Below are positions 8,819-17,232 of a DNA stretch of 26,815 bases, piece after piece. The stretch comes from an uncultured Bacteroides sp. (GTDB taxonomy: Bacteria > Bacteroidota > Bacteroidia > Bacteroidales > UBA932). Position 1 is the stretch's first letter; every line of letters begins with the position of its first letter. Location: positions 1-26,815 of the forward strand of contig UREV01000028.1 in assembly GCA_900546925.1 (NCBI GenBank), in the 5' to 3' direction. The translations under genes were made by a program, and so were the position numbers. Below the pieces are notes generated by a model that saw nothing but the letters and a program-made list of their open reading frames with translations, made no database searches and was not told where the DNA came from.

Positions 8819-10121
8819 AATAGCAAACGGCAAAACCCCTTGGTGGTGGGTTCCAACGCTTTATTTCGCGGAGGGAATCCCATACTTTATCGTCAACAAC
8901 ATATCGGTGACCATGTTCACGAAGATGGGAGTGCCTAATGGAGAAATGGCCTTGTTCACGAGCCTTCTCTATCTCCCATGGACACTCAAACCGCTTTGGA
9001 GCCCTATCGTAGATATCTTCAAGACCAAACGCTGGTGGATTCTGACTATGCAGATTCTGATGTCATTGGCATTTATCCTGCTGACATTCAGTATCCCTAA
9101 GCCGGACCCTGAGCTTATCGCCGCATCACAGACACCGATATCGATGTTTACATTCACATTGATACTATTCGTGCTCACGGCATTCGCATCGGCCACGCAT
9201 GACATTGCCGCCGACGGATTCTATATGATAGCTCTGGATCATGGACAGCAATCATTCTTCGTAGGCATCAGAAGTACGTTCTACAGATTGTCTTCCATTT
9301 TCGGACAGGGTGTGCTCGTGGTTATCGCCGGTGTGCTCGAAGAGAAGACTGGCAATATCCCTATGGCTTGGACACTCACTATGGCGGTTACAGCGGTAAT
9401 GTTCACTGTCATAACACTTTATCATACATTCTCTATTCCTAAGCCGGCGGACGACAAGACTGTGGCTGCATCTGGCGGAGAGACTCTCGGAGGTGAATTT
9501 GTTCACGCATTCGTGACATTCTTCAAAAAACCTGGAGCACTGATAGCCATCGTCTTCATGCTTCTTTACCGTCTTCCTGAAGCCTTCCTTCTCAAGATGG
9601 TGAATCCGTTCCTTCTCTCATCAGCAGCGAACGGCGGACTTGCACTGTCCACATCTACTGTCGGTATCGTGTATGGTACCATCGGAGTGTTGGCATTGAC
9701 CATAGGAGGTATCATAGGCGGTATGGCGGCGTCTAAATGGGGATTGAAAAAGTCGCTCTGGCCGATGGCTGCCTGCATGACCCTCCCGTGCCTTACATTC
9801 GTGTACCTGAGCATGGCTATGCCTCATAATCTTGTGATTATCAGTACATGTGTGGCTATCGAACAATTCGGTTACGGATTCGGTTTTACAGCTTATATGC
9901 TGTTTATGATGTATTTTTCAGAGGGTGAATTCAAAACATCTCATTATGCTATCTGCACTGCTTTCATGGCATTGAGCATGATGATTCCGGGCGCTTTTGC
10001 AGGTTATCTCCAGGAAATGATGGGCTACGAGGGCTTCTTCTGGATGGTAATTGTATGCTGCCTCGGTACTGTGGCTGTTACTAAACTTATTAAAGTAGAT
10101 CCTGAATATGGTAAGAATTAA
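8811..10121 (+). CDS. ampG-like: AmpG-like muropeptide permease (MFS)
   Basis: The 436-residue inner-membrane protein has about twelve hydrophobic segments. Its N-terminal pattern, LYFAEGIPYFIVNNISVTMF followed by LPWTLKPLWSPIVD and later HDIAADGFYMIAL, corresponds to the AmpG subgroup of the major facilitator superfamily. That subgroup imports GlcNAc-anhydroMurNAc and its peptides from the periplasm. The assignment as a peptidoglycan-fragment importer is supported by the SpoIID-domain gene upstream and the NamZ and MurI genes downstream. The start overlaps the end of the fusion gene by 8 bases, and its own end overlaps the serpin start by 14 bases, indicating coupled translation. Substrate specificity cannot be proved from sequence, and other MFS substrates remain possible. 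Confidence 0.8.
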   Translation: MNKIANGKTPWWWVPTLYFAEGIPYFIVNNISVTMFTKMGVPNGEMALFTSLLYLPWTLKPLWSPIVDIFKTKRWWILTMQILMSLAFILLTFSIPKPDPELIAASQTPISMFTFTLILFVLTAFASATHDIAADGFYMIALDHGQQSFFVGIRSTFYRLSSIFGQGVLVVIAGVLEEKTGNIPMAWTLTMAVTAVMFTVITLYHTFSIPKPADDKTVAASGGETLGGEFVHAFVTFFKKPGALIAIVFMLLYRLPEAFLLKMVNPFLLSSAANGGLALSTSTVGIVYGTIGVLALTIGGIIGGMAASKWGLKKSLWPMAACMTLPCLTFVYLSMAMPHNLVIISTCVAIEQFGYGFGFTAYMLFMMYFSEGEFKTSHYAICTAFMALSMMIPGAFAGYLQEMMGYEGFFWMVIVCCLGTVAVTKLIKVDPEYGKN

Positions 10122-11340
10122 TCAGATAATCAAATGTTTAGCCTGTGTAGGGGTGATAACTGCCGTAGTGGCTTGCGGTGCGCAGCGTAAGGGCGCTTCT
10201 TCACAGGATGTCTCTTCGTCGGACTCTATAACTGCGGCTGGAGAGTCTGTGAACTCGGAGTCAGTTGTTTACAATCGAATCCATTTCGGCCTGAACCTGT
10301 TTTCCAAGGCTGTCGCCGACAAGAACCTCGCTTCCGGGAATGTCGTAGTCTCCCCATATAGCGCGGGAATGGCTTTGTCAATGCTGGCCGACGGTGCGAA
10401 TGGTGTTACTAAGGACGAACTCAAGTCCGCCCTCAACGATGCAGTGTACTCCGGTGACTTCCTGAAGTCTACCAAGAACACCACCATTTCATCTGCAAAT
10501 TCCATCTGGATAAAAGACGGATTCTCAGTTAAAGAAAACTATATCGCAAATCTTGAAAATTCATATAAGGCACAGATTAATGTCAGGGATTTTTCAGATA
10601 ACGGTACAGTCAAGGAAATCAACAAATGGTGCTCTGACAAAACTGCGGGACGCATCCCTCAAATCATCGATGAGATTAGTCCCGATCAGGTGATGTTCCT
10701 TCTCAATGCCTTGTATTTCAAGTCATCATGGGCATCCGCTTTCGACAAGAAAAACACCTTCGATGCGGAGTTCCACGGAGAGAACGGCGATGATAAAGTT
10801 CCGTTCATGCACCAGACCGAGATATTCACATATGGTGAAGTGGATGGTAATCAGTATGTGGTATTGCCTTATAAATCAGATGAATACAGAATGGTTATCT
10901 GCCTTCCGTCTGAAAATGCGGAGATTTCCACATTACTCGGTGCGCTCGATGCGGACACATTCAGAAACGCAGTATTCTCCAGACGTACATCCAAGGTTGC
11001 GCTCTCATTGCCTAAATTCAGGGTCAATACGGCATTGACCTTAAACGGAATCCTCCGCGCTTTGGGCGTGCAGAGGGCATTTACGGGGACGGCGGACTTC
11101 AGCGGGATTACCGGCAGCAGCGTGGCGGTGGACGAGGTGCGTCAGAAATGTTTCGTGGAAGTAAGCGAGGAAGGCACTGAGGCTGCGGCAGTTACGTCGA
11201 TAGGTGTGCGCTTTACATCAGTTATGCCGGAGGACCGTCCGGTCGTTATGAACGTGAATCGTCCGTTTGTGTTTGCGATAGTTGATTCCGAAACCGCTGA
11301 TATCCTCTTTGCAGGAAAAATCGGCACAATCGAAAAATAA
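10108..11340 (+). CDS. lipoprotein serpin (serine/cysteine protease inhibitor)
   Basis: This is a 410-residue serpin with a lipoprotein signal peptide ending in VVAC, giving lipidated Cys23 and a probable outer-membrane location. The fold is full length. The hinge EEGTEAAAVT begins at residue 354 with Gly at P15 and small residues at P12-P9, so it should be inhibitory. Counting from the hinge puts P1-P1' at about Thr370-Ser371 in VRFTS. The shutter and C-terminal segments NRPFVFAIVD and LFAGKIG are present. The family traps host or microbial proteases irreversibly; miropin of Tannerella forsythia is a known periodontal example. It overlaps the permease by 14 bases and lies 2 bases before namZ, so it is expressed with the wall-salvage genes. 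Confidence 0.92.
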   Translation: MVRINQIIKCLACVGVITAVVACGAQRKGASSQDVSSSDSITAAGESVNSESVVYNRIHFGLNLFSKAVADKNLASGNVVVSPYSAGMALSMLADGANGVTKDELKSALNDAVYSGDFLKSTKNTTISSANSIWIKDGFSVKENYIANLENSYKAQINVRDFSDNGTVKEINKWCSDKTAGRIPQIIDEISPDQVMFLLNALYFKSSWASAFDKKNTFDAEFHGENGDDKVPFMHQTEIFTYGEVDGNQYVVLPYKSDEYRMVICLPSENAEISTLLGALDADTFRNAVFSRRTSKVALSLPKFRVNTALTLNGILRALGVQRAFTGTADFSGITGSSVAVDEVRQKCFVEVSEEGTEAAAVTSIGVRFTSVMPEDRPVVMNVNRPFVFAIVDSETADILFAGKIGTIEK

Positions 11341-11342
11341 GT

Positions 11343-12623
11343 ATGAAATTCAATAAGATCATTTGCGCGGCCGCTGTTTTCGCCGCCATGCTGACCAATG
11401 TGGGTAAGGTCAATGCCGGTGAGGCGCGTACCAAGGTGCGTCCTGGAATCGAGGTGCTTGAAAGTCGTGGATTTGAGGGACTTAAGGGTAAACGTGTCGG
11501 TCTGGTTACCAATCCGAGCGGTGTGGACAGGAATCTCAGGTCTACCATCGATATTCTTCACGATGCGAAGGACGTGGAACTTGTGGCATTGTTCGGCCCT
11601 GAGCATGGTGTCCGCGGAGATGCCTATGCTGGTGACAAGGTTTCCGATGACGTGGATCCTGTTACCGGCGTGAAAGTGTTTTCCATCTATGGAAAGTATC
11701 GTGAGCCTTCACAGGAAATGCTTGAAGGTATAGATGTTATGGTATATGACATCCAGGATGTCGGAACACGTTCATATACATTTATCAGCTCATTGGGTCT
11801 GGTCATGAGGGCTTGTGCGAAGAAGGGTATCGAGGTTATGGTTCTGGACAGACCTAATCCGCTCGGTGGTCTGAAAGTGGAAGGCTGTTGTGTGGAGCCC
11901 GGCTATTATTCTTTCGTGAGTGAGTTCGAAATCCCTTATGTCTACGGACTTACGGTAGGTGAGTTGGCCATAATGATTAATGAGGAAGGGCTTAACAGAG
12001 GCGAAAAGGGATATGATCCGGCATTGAAATGCAAACTCAGCGTGATTCCTATGGACGGATGGCGCAGAAAGATGTCTTATATCGAGACGGGACTTCCTTG
12101 GGTGCTTCCTTCTCCTAACATCCCTTATCCTCAGTCTGCTGTGAATTACCCGTCTTCAGGTATTACCGGTGAGTTCAACAACTATCTTAACATAGGTATC
12201 GGTTATACTCTTCCGTTCGAGACTTTTGCGGCAGAGTGGATAGATGCTGGGGCTCTCAAGAAAGAACTGGACAGCTACAATCTCCCTGGTATTGCTTTCA
12301 GAATCATTCATTATAAGCCTATAGCAGGCAGCAGCAAGGGTAAGCTTCTTCACGGAGTTCAGTTCTATTATACTGATTATGAGGCTGCAGACATTACTCT
12401 GACACAGTTTTACGTGATGCAGGCTGTGAACCGCCTGTATCCTGAGCACAATCCGTTCGAGATGTCCAAGGACAGAATCGGAATGTTCGACAAAGTCTGT
12501 GGCACAGATTATGTCAGGAGAAATTTCTCCAAGAGGATGGAGGTTTCGGATATCATCGACTACTGGAATAAGGATGTCAAGAAATTCAAAACCCTTTCCA
12601 AGAAGTATTATATTTATAAATAG
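11343..12623 (+). CDS. namZ: NamZ-type exo-beta-N-acetylmuramidase (DUF1343)
   Basis: The 426-residue protein starts with a Sec signal peptide ending near residue 25 (VGKVNA). The family signatures are clear: LFGPEHGVRGDAYAGDKV near 80-97, YDIQDVGTRSYTFISSL near 135-151, and VLDRPNPLGG near 167-176. Characterised members (Bacillus subtilis, Tannerella) remove MurNAc from the non-reducing end of MurNAc-GlcNAc-type glycans, and the Glu in GPEHG lies in the conserved active-site loop. It should act in the periplasm or at the surface, turning peptidoglycan glycan fragments into monosaccharides. Its position after an AmpG-like permease and before murI fits a wall-recycling operon. It starts 2 bases after the serpin stop. 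Confidence 0.9.
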   Translation: MKFNKIICAAAVFAAMLTNVGKVNAGEARTKVRPGIEVLESRGFEGLKGKRVGLVTNPSGVDRNLRSTIDILHDAKDVELVALFGPEHGVRGDAYAGDKVSDDVDPVTGVKVFSIYGKYREPSQEMLEGIDVMVYDIQDVGTRSYTFISSLGLVMRACAKKGIEVMVLDRPNPLGGLKVEGCCVEPGYYSFVSEFEIPYVYGLTVGELAIMINEEGLNRGEKGYDPALKCKLSVIPMDGWRRKMSYIETGLPWVLPSPNIPYPQSAVNYPSSGITGEFNNYLNIGIGYTLPFETFAAEWIDAGALKKELDSYNLPGIAFRIIHYKPIAGSSKGKLLHGVQFYYTDYEAADITLTQFYVMQAVNRLYPEHNPFEMSKDRIGMFDKVCGTDYVRRNFSKRMEVSDIIDYWNKDVKKFKTLSKKYYIYK

Positions 12624-12629
12624 TTGGTT

Positions 12630-14066
12630 ATGAGAAGGATAGGAAATTTTGTTTTAGCGTCGTTGGCAGCTGCTGCGATGCTTTGCCAGCCAGATATGGC
12701 GGATGCGCAGGTAAGGCGTACCACCAATATACAGAGTCAGCAGGAGAAGAGCAGGTCTTCACAAACAAAGTCTTCCTCTTCTTCTTCACAGAGACGCTCT
12801 ACAAGTACCCAGAACAAGAATACCGGCTCGTCGCAGGTCCGTTCTTCCAGTACGCAGAGACGTACCTCAGGCTCATCTCAAGTAAGGTCTACGGGCACCC
12901 AGAACCGCAATACCGGGGCTTCGCAGGTCAGATCGTCAGGTACTCAGAATAGAACGTCCGGGTCCTCCCAGGTGAGATCGTCGAGTTCGCAGAACCGCAC
13001 TTCCGGCTCGTCGCAGGTGAGAAATTCCGGTTCTGTCAATGTCTCTACGTCCGGACAGAATCAGGTGCGCTCCAACGGCAACAGACAGCAGGTCCGCAGC
13101 ACAAGTTCATCTGTAAGAAGTTCCGGTGACGGACACAGAGTAGCTCAGCCTTTGGGAAACAACAACCAGCAGGTTCGCGACAACTCCAGTTCGTCTTCAG
13201 TCCGTAGAAATACCAATGTCACGAAAAATGGTCTCGGAACAGTGACCAGCCAGATGCGCAGTCAGTCAGGTAATTACAGCCAAGCTAACTCAAACCGCTT
13301 CTATGACCGTTCTGATGATTTCAGAATAAATGACTACAATGTGCACCGTATTCCGCCTCGTGAAAGGGACTTTCTGCCTTATGACCGTCCGGGACATTTC
13401 TACGCTCATGGTCATCACCACTATTTCGGTTTCCGTGTTGAGGTCCTGCCTCCAAGATATGAAGTAAGAAGATATTTCGGAGTGGATTATTACTTCTATA
13501 ATAATGTATATTACAGACCTTACCATGGACACTACATCGTCTGCCGTCCTCCTTTCGGCGTGACAGTAAGGGCTTCATTGGCTGACATAGCGTTCGCTAC
13601 TGTGAACTTCGCTTATTATTCGAATGTTTATCGTGCATACAGCGCCATCGATGCGAATAACCGTTATATCGATCAGCAGAACAGAATAATCGCTCAGAAC
13701 AATGCCACCATAATGGCCCAGAACCGTGAGATTGCCATGAATCCTAATGCGGCCACAAGTTCTTATGAAATAGCAAACCGCCTCGGACTGGTTCAGAGTT
13801 ACGCTTATGCCGACAAGAACTATTACTATGATGACGGCGTGTTCTACATTATTAATGATTATGGTGAGTATCAGGTGATTGTGCCTCCTGCAGGAGCTCT
13901 CGTCCAGAAACTTCCGGAGGACTATGATACACTTGTTCTGAACAACAACCAGTATTACCGTGTGGATGATACTGTCTATAGACTGACTCTTGTTCAGGGT
14001 ACTCCATTCCTGGAGGTTTTGGGTCAGATGTATGGCAATATGGCCAGGACTTATAACATATATTAG
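12630..14066 (+). CDS. exported DUF6515 protein with Ser/Gln/Arg tandem repeats
   Basis: The 478-residue protein has a Sec signal peptide (cleavage after about residue 27, DMADA-Q). A low-complexity basic Ser/Gln/Thr/Arg region follows from about residue 30 to 190 and includes five 15-residue tandem repeats. A Tyr-rich C-terminal part matches DUF6515: FGVDYYFYNNVYYRPY near 290 and YYYDDGVFYIINDYGEYQVI near 390-410, then PPAGALVQKLP. Between them residues 340-375 form an Asn/Gln-rich probable coiled coil. The role is unknown. The basic, disordered linker could bind anionic cell-wall or nucleic acid polymers. The ATG at 12630 is chosen over the in-frame TTG at 12624 because it begins the signal peptide cleanly. 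It lies 6 bases after namZ and 3 before murI. Confidence 0.75.
   Translation: MRRIGNFVLASLAAAAMLCQPDMADAQVRRTTNIQSQQEKSRSSQTKSSSSSSQRRSTSTQNKNTGSSQVRSSSTQRRTSGSSQVRSTGTQNRNTGASQVRSSGTQNRTSGSSQVRSSSSQNRTSGSSQVRNSGSVNVSTSGQNQVRSNGNRQQVRSTSSSVRSSGDGHRVAQPLGNNNQQVRDNSSSSSVRRNTNVTKNGLGTVTSQMRSQSGNYSQANSNRFYDRSDDFRINDYNVHRIPPRERDFLPYDRPGHFYAHGHHHYFGFRVEVLPPRYEVRRYFGVDYYFYNNVYYRPYHGHYIVCRPPFGVTVRASLADIAFATVNFAYYSNVYRAYSAIDANNRYIDQQNRIIAQNNATIMAQNREIAMNPNAATSSYEIANRLGLVQSYAYADKNYYYDDGVFYIINDYGEYQVIVPPAGALVQKLPEDYDTLVLNNNQYYRVDDTVYRLTLVQGTPFLEVLGQMYGNMARTYNIY
12807..13031 (+). repeat. five 45-bp tandem repeats inside the DUF6515 gene
   Basis: Five in-frame units of 15 codons are present, with a protein consensus close to TQNRTSGSSQVRSSG. 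The units differ at a few positions in protein and more in DNA, so the array has diverged by substitution. Copy number could vary between strains by slippage. Confidence 0.85.
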
Positions 14067-14069
14067 AAT

Positions 14070-14861
14070 ATGATCGGAGTTTTCGATTCCGGTGAAGGCG
14101 GGTTGTCTGTACTTAAAGAGATAACCCGTCTTTTGCCTACAGAAAAGTATATATATTACTCGGATAACGCTTATTGCCCTTATGGCGAGAAAACACCTGA
14201 GTTTATTCAGAACAGGGCCAGGGCGATAACAGATACCTTGCTTGAAAAAGGCGCCGACATCATCGTGGTCGCCTGCAATACTGCCACTGCGGCTGCCATT
14301 TCCGTCCTCCGTGCCGAGTACCCTTCGGTGAAGTTCATCGGTATGGAACCTGCCGTGAAGCCGGCTGCGCTGGGAACTGTTTCCGGCACGATCGGAGTTT
14401 TGGCTACCGCCGGCACGCTGAAAGGCTCCAAGTATCTGAAAACCAAGGAATCTGTAGATGATCATGTCAATGTCGTAGAACATGTGGGAAGGGGTTTCGT
14501 GGAACTTGTCGAAGAGGGGAAGTTCTCTGGCCCTGAAGTGGAGTCGGTGGTTTCCGCAAGTCTGAAACCCTTGCTTGAGACAGGTGCGGACATCATAGTC
14601 CTCGGCTGTACCCATTATCCGTTCCTTGTCGACGCGATGAAAGACGTGGCAGGTCCGGGAATCAAATTCATTGACCCGGCCCCTGCAGTTGCGCGACAGT
14701 TGGTTCATGTTATGGCGGAGACCGGGCTTTTGACGGCGGCTGGGGCTGAGGAGGCGTTTTCGCGTGCGGATGGCGACCTTCCGGAATCTCCTGACGTGCA
14801 GCTTGTATCTTCCGGCGATATGACGCCGTTAACTAGACTATATGGGTTGATTTACAAATAG
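14070..14861 (+). CDS. murI: glutamate racemase
   Basis: The 263-residue cytosolic enzyme converts L-glutamate to D-glutamate for peptidoglycan stem peptides. The two catalytic cysteines are seen in VACNTATAAA (Cys69) and LGCTHYPFL (Cys180). The N-terminal IGVFDSGEGGLSVL and YCPYGEK segments are also characteristic, and the length is normal. It begins 3 bases after the DUF6515 stop and ends 4 bases before the GH3 start, inside the wall-related run, which supports a cell-wall role for its neighbours. No separate promoter is visible. Confidence 0.95.
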   Translation: MIGVFDSGEGGLSVLKEITRLLPTEKYIYYSDNAYCPYGEKTPEFIQNRARAITDTLLEKGADIIVVACNTATAAAISVLRAEYPSVKFIGMEPAVKPAALGTVSGTIGVLATAGTLKGSKYLKTKESVDDHVNVVEHVGRGFVELVEEGKFSGPEVESVVSASLKPLLETGADIIVLGCTHYPFLVDAMKDVAGPGIKFIDPAPAVARQLVHVMAETGLLTAAGAEEAFSRADGDLPESPDVQLVSSGDMTPLTRLYGLIYK

Positions 14862-14865
14862 TTAT

Positions 14866-17160
14866 ATGAAGAATCGTTTATTGACACTAATTCTGATTTC
14901 AGCATTTGCCCTGCAGTTTGCAGTCGCTGAAGCAGCTCAGACTAAAACACTGAAGCTCACCGAAAAAAACATTGACAAAATCGTGGCTGCGATGACACTC
15001 GAAGAGAAGGCGAATATTGTAGTCGGCATGTCGCGAAGTCTTACTGATGCGGAAACTGCAAACATCGGTTACACGAAGAAAATCGTGCCCGGGGCTGCAG
15101 GAACCACTTATCCTATTCCGCGTTTGGGTGTGACACCTATGGTTTTCGCTGACGGACCTGCCGGTGTGAGAATCAGTACGACACGTAAAGGCGTGGACAG
15201 AAAATTCTATTGCACCGGTTTCCCTGTCGGTACGCTGTTGTCCTCTACATGGAATGATGCCCTTGTGGAAACTGTGGGCAATGCGCTTGGTGAAGAGGCT
15301 AAGGAGTATGGCGTCGACGTATTGCTTGCTCCTGGACTTAATATTATGCGTAACCCTCTGTGCGGCAGGAACTTTGAATATTATTCCGAGGACCCGTTGC
15401 TTACCGGTAAGATAGCTGCGGCCTATGTCCGCGGTGTGCAGAGCGAGGGAGTCGGAACCAGTATAAAGCATTATGCTGTAAATAATCAGGAAATCAACCG
15501 TCTGGCCAATGACTCCCGCTTGAGCGAGCGTGCGTTGAGGGAAATCTATCTGAAAGGTTTCGAAATCGCCGTGAAGGAAAGTGATCCTTGGACAGTGATG
15601 ACTTCTTATAATTATGTGAACGGCGAATATACTTCTGAGAGTTATAAGCTTCTGACTGAGATTCTCAGAAATGAGTGGGGATTCAAGGGAGCCGTGATGA
15701 CTGACTGGGGAGGCGGCCTGGATGCCGTGAAGCAGATGAAGGTCGGAAACGACATGATTCAGCCTGGCAAGAGTTATCATTATGACGCGATTATCGCTGC
15801 GCTCAAGGACGGTTCTCTGAAAGAGTCTGAAATAGACGCATGTGTGAAACGTATTCTCCAGCTTGTGGTGAAGACTCCACGTTTCCACGGATATAAATAC
15901 ACTGATAATCCGGATCTTAAGGCACACTCAGCTGTGGGGCGCGATGCTGCTCCGGAAGGCATGGTGCTTCTCAAGAACGACGGCTCCCTACCTGTTTCCA
16001 AGTCTAAGCAGGTTGCCCTTTTCGGTGTAGGCTCTTATGATTTCATAGCAGGTGGAAAAGGTGCCGGCGATGTGAACAAACCTTACGTCGTGGACTTGAA
16101 ACGTGGCCTCAAGAATTTCGGTTTTAACCTGGATCCTGAAATGGATACCCTTTATACCGCTTGGGTGAAAAAAGAACGGGAAAGACTTGCTCCGGGCAAT
16201 TCTATCCGTCCTTGGTATATGTATCATAGTCGTCCTGAAGAACTTAAAGATGCGGATGCGGCTATCGCTGCCAGCTCGGAAAACTCTGATATAGCGCTCA
16301 TTACGATTAGCAGAACCTCTTCTGAATCCTATGACAGGCATATCGAGCGCGACTATATGCTGCATGCCGACGAACTGTCATTGATAAAAACCGTCAGCCG
16401 GGATTTTCATGCGAAGGGTAAGAAGGTGGCGGTGATCCTTAACGTGTGCGGCGTCATCGAGATGGATTCTTGGCAGGATCTTGCGGACGCGATTCTGGTG
16501 TGCTGGCTCCCTGGTCATGAGGGCGGCAGCGCTGTGGCTTCGGTAATCGGCGGTGAGGTTTCGCCCAGCGGTCACTTGCCGGTGTCCATCCCTGTGAAGT
16601 ATGCTGATGTGCCGTCTCAGAATTTCCCTGTCAATGTCCCTGAAACCGGTCGTAATCAGTCGTTTGAACATTACAGCAAGATTCATAAATACTATGACGT
16701 GCCGAATATCGACTATACTGATTATGACGAAGATATCTATGTCGGTTACAGGTATTACGAGACGAAAAATGTCCCTGTTTCATATCCGTTCGGTTTCGGA
16801 CTGACCTACACGGATTTCGAGTTGTCCGGACTGCGCCTTGAGAAGAAAGGCGCAGTCGTGGAGGCTCATGTCAATGTCCGCAATACCGGCAATTTTGCCG
16901 CGAAGCAGGTCGTACAGGTCTATGTATCAGCGCCTGAGGGAACCCCTGACCGCCCTGCCCGCGAGTTGAAAGGCTACGCCAAGACCCGCGAACTCGCTCC
17001 TTCGGAGACTCAGGAGGTAGTGATTAAGTTTAATGTCAATGACCTTGCGTTCTGGACTGGTGGCGAGGACGGCAAATGGATCCTGCCTTCCGGTGAATGG
17101 ATGGTTTGTGCGGGAACATCATCGGTGGATCTTCCGCTTAAGGCAGCATTGACCTTATAA
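14866..17160 (+). CDS. exported GH3 family glycosidase (beta-glucosidase type)
   Basis: The 764-residue protein has a signal peptide ending near residue 24. The GH3 N-terminal TIM-barrel domain runs to about residue 345 and contains KHYAVNNQE at 201-209 and the nucleophile Asp280 in VMTDWGG. The C-terminal alpha/beta domain carries a likely acid/base Glu487 in SSESYDR. A fibronectin-III-like domain near residues 680-760 ends with WILPSGEWMV. It should hydrolyse beta-linked glucosides or related sugars in the periplasm. The motif KHYAVNNQE is that of beta-glucosidases or xylosidases and differs from the KHFPGHG-type motif of NagZ. A direct GlcNAc-MurNAc role is therefore not supported by motif, although the operon context is wall-related. 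The start is 4 bases after murI. Confidence 0.9.
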   Translation: MKNRLLTLILISAFALQFAVAEAAQTKTLKLTEKNIDKIVAAMTLEEKANIVVGMSRSLTDAETANIGYTKKIVPGAAGTTYPIPRLGVTPMVFADGPAGVRISTTRKGVDRKFYCTGFPVGTLLSSTWNDALVETVGNALGEEAKEYGVDVLLAPGLNIMRNPLCGRNFEYYSEDPLLTGKIAAAYVRGVQSEGVGTSIKHYAVNNQEINRLANDSRLSERALREIYLKGFEIAVKESDPWTVMTSYNYVNGEYTSESYKLLTEILRNEWGFKGAVMTDWGGGLDAVKQMKVGNDMIQPGKSYHYDAIIAALKDGSLKESEIDACVKRILQLVVKTPRFHGYKYTDNPDLKAHSAVGRDAAPEGMVLLKNDGSLPVSKSKQVALFGVGSYDFIAGGKGAGDVNKPYVVDLKRGLKNFGFNLDPEMDTLYTAWVKKERERLAPGNSIRPWYMYHSRPEELKDADAAIAASSENSDIALITISRTSSESYDRHIERDYMLHADELSLIKTVSRDFHAKGKKVAVILNVCGVIEMDSWQDLADAILVCWLPGHEGGSAVASVIGGEVSPSGHLPVSIPVKYADVPSQNFPVNVPETGRNQSFEHYSKIHKYYDVPNIDYTDYDEDIYVGYRYYETKNVPVSYPFGFGLTYTDFELSGLRLEKKGAVVEAHVNVRNTGNFAAKQVVQVYVSAPEGTPDRPARELKGYAKTRELAPSETQEVVIKFNVNDLAFWTGGEDGKWILPSGEWMVCAGTSSVDLPLKAALTL

Positions 17161-17164
17161 GATA

Positions 17165-17196
17165 TTTCGGAGTATTGAGGTTTTTGACTATCTTTG
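17165..17196 (+). promoter_or_regulatory. prfB promoter
   Basis: TTTC at 17165-17168 and TATCTTTG at 17189-17196 are separated by 20 bases, a near-consensus Bacteroidota promoter. It begins 5 bases after the GH3 stop and predicts a leader of about 30 bases before the ATG at 17233. Confidence 0.65.
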
Positions 17197-17232
17197 TATG
17201 TTCAGCGGGATTATCCGCAGGATTGTAGAGAA

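Noticed and set aside
13575..14708. Long minus-strand open frame of 377 codons opposite DUF6515 and murI
   Set aside because: It runs antisense to two well-supported genes, its translation has no recognisable domain and is rich in His, Arg and Ile as expected of a shadow frame, and no promoter faces it.
14899..15927. Minus-strand open frame of 342 codons opposite the GH3 gene
   Set aside because: It is fully antisense to the conserved catalytic domain, with no family resemblance; it is explained by the codon bias of the GH3 gene.
17194..17232. Upstream TTG extension of prfB
   Set aside because: The TTG lies within the -7 promoter box, and the added residues do not resemble RF2; the ATG at 17233 matches the family start.
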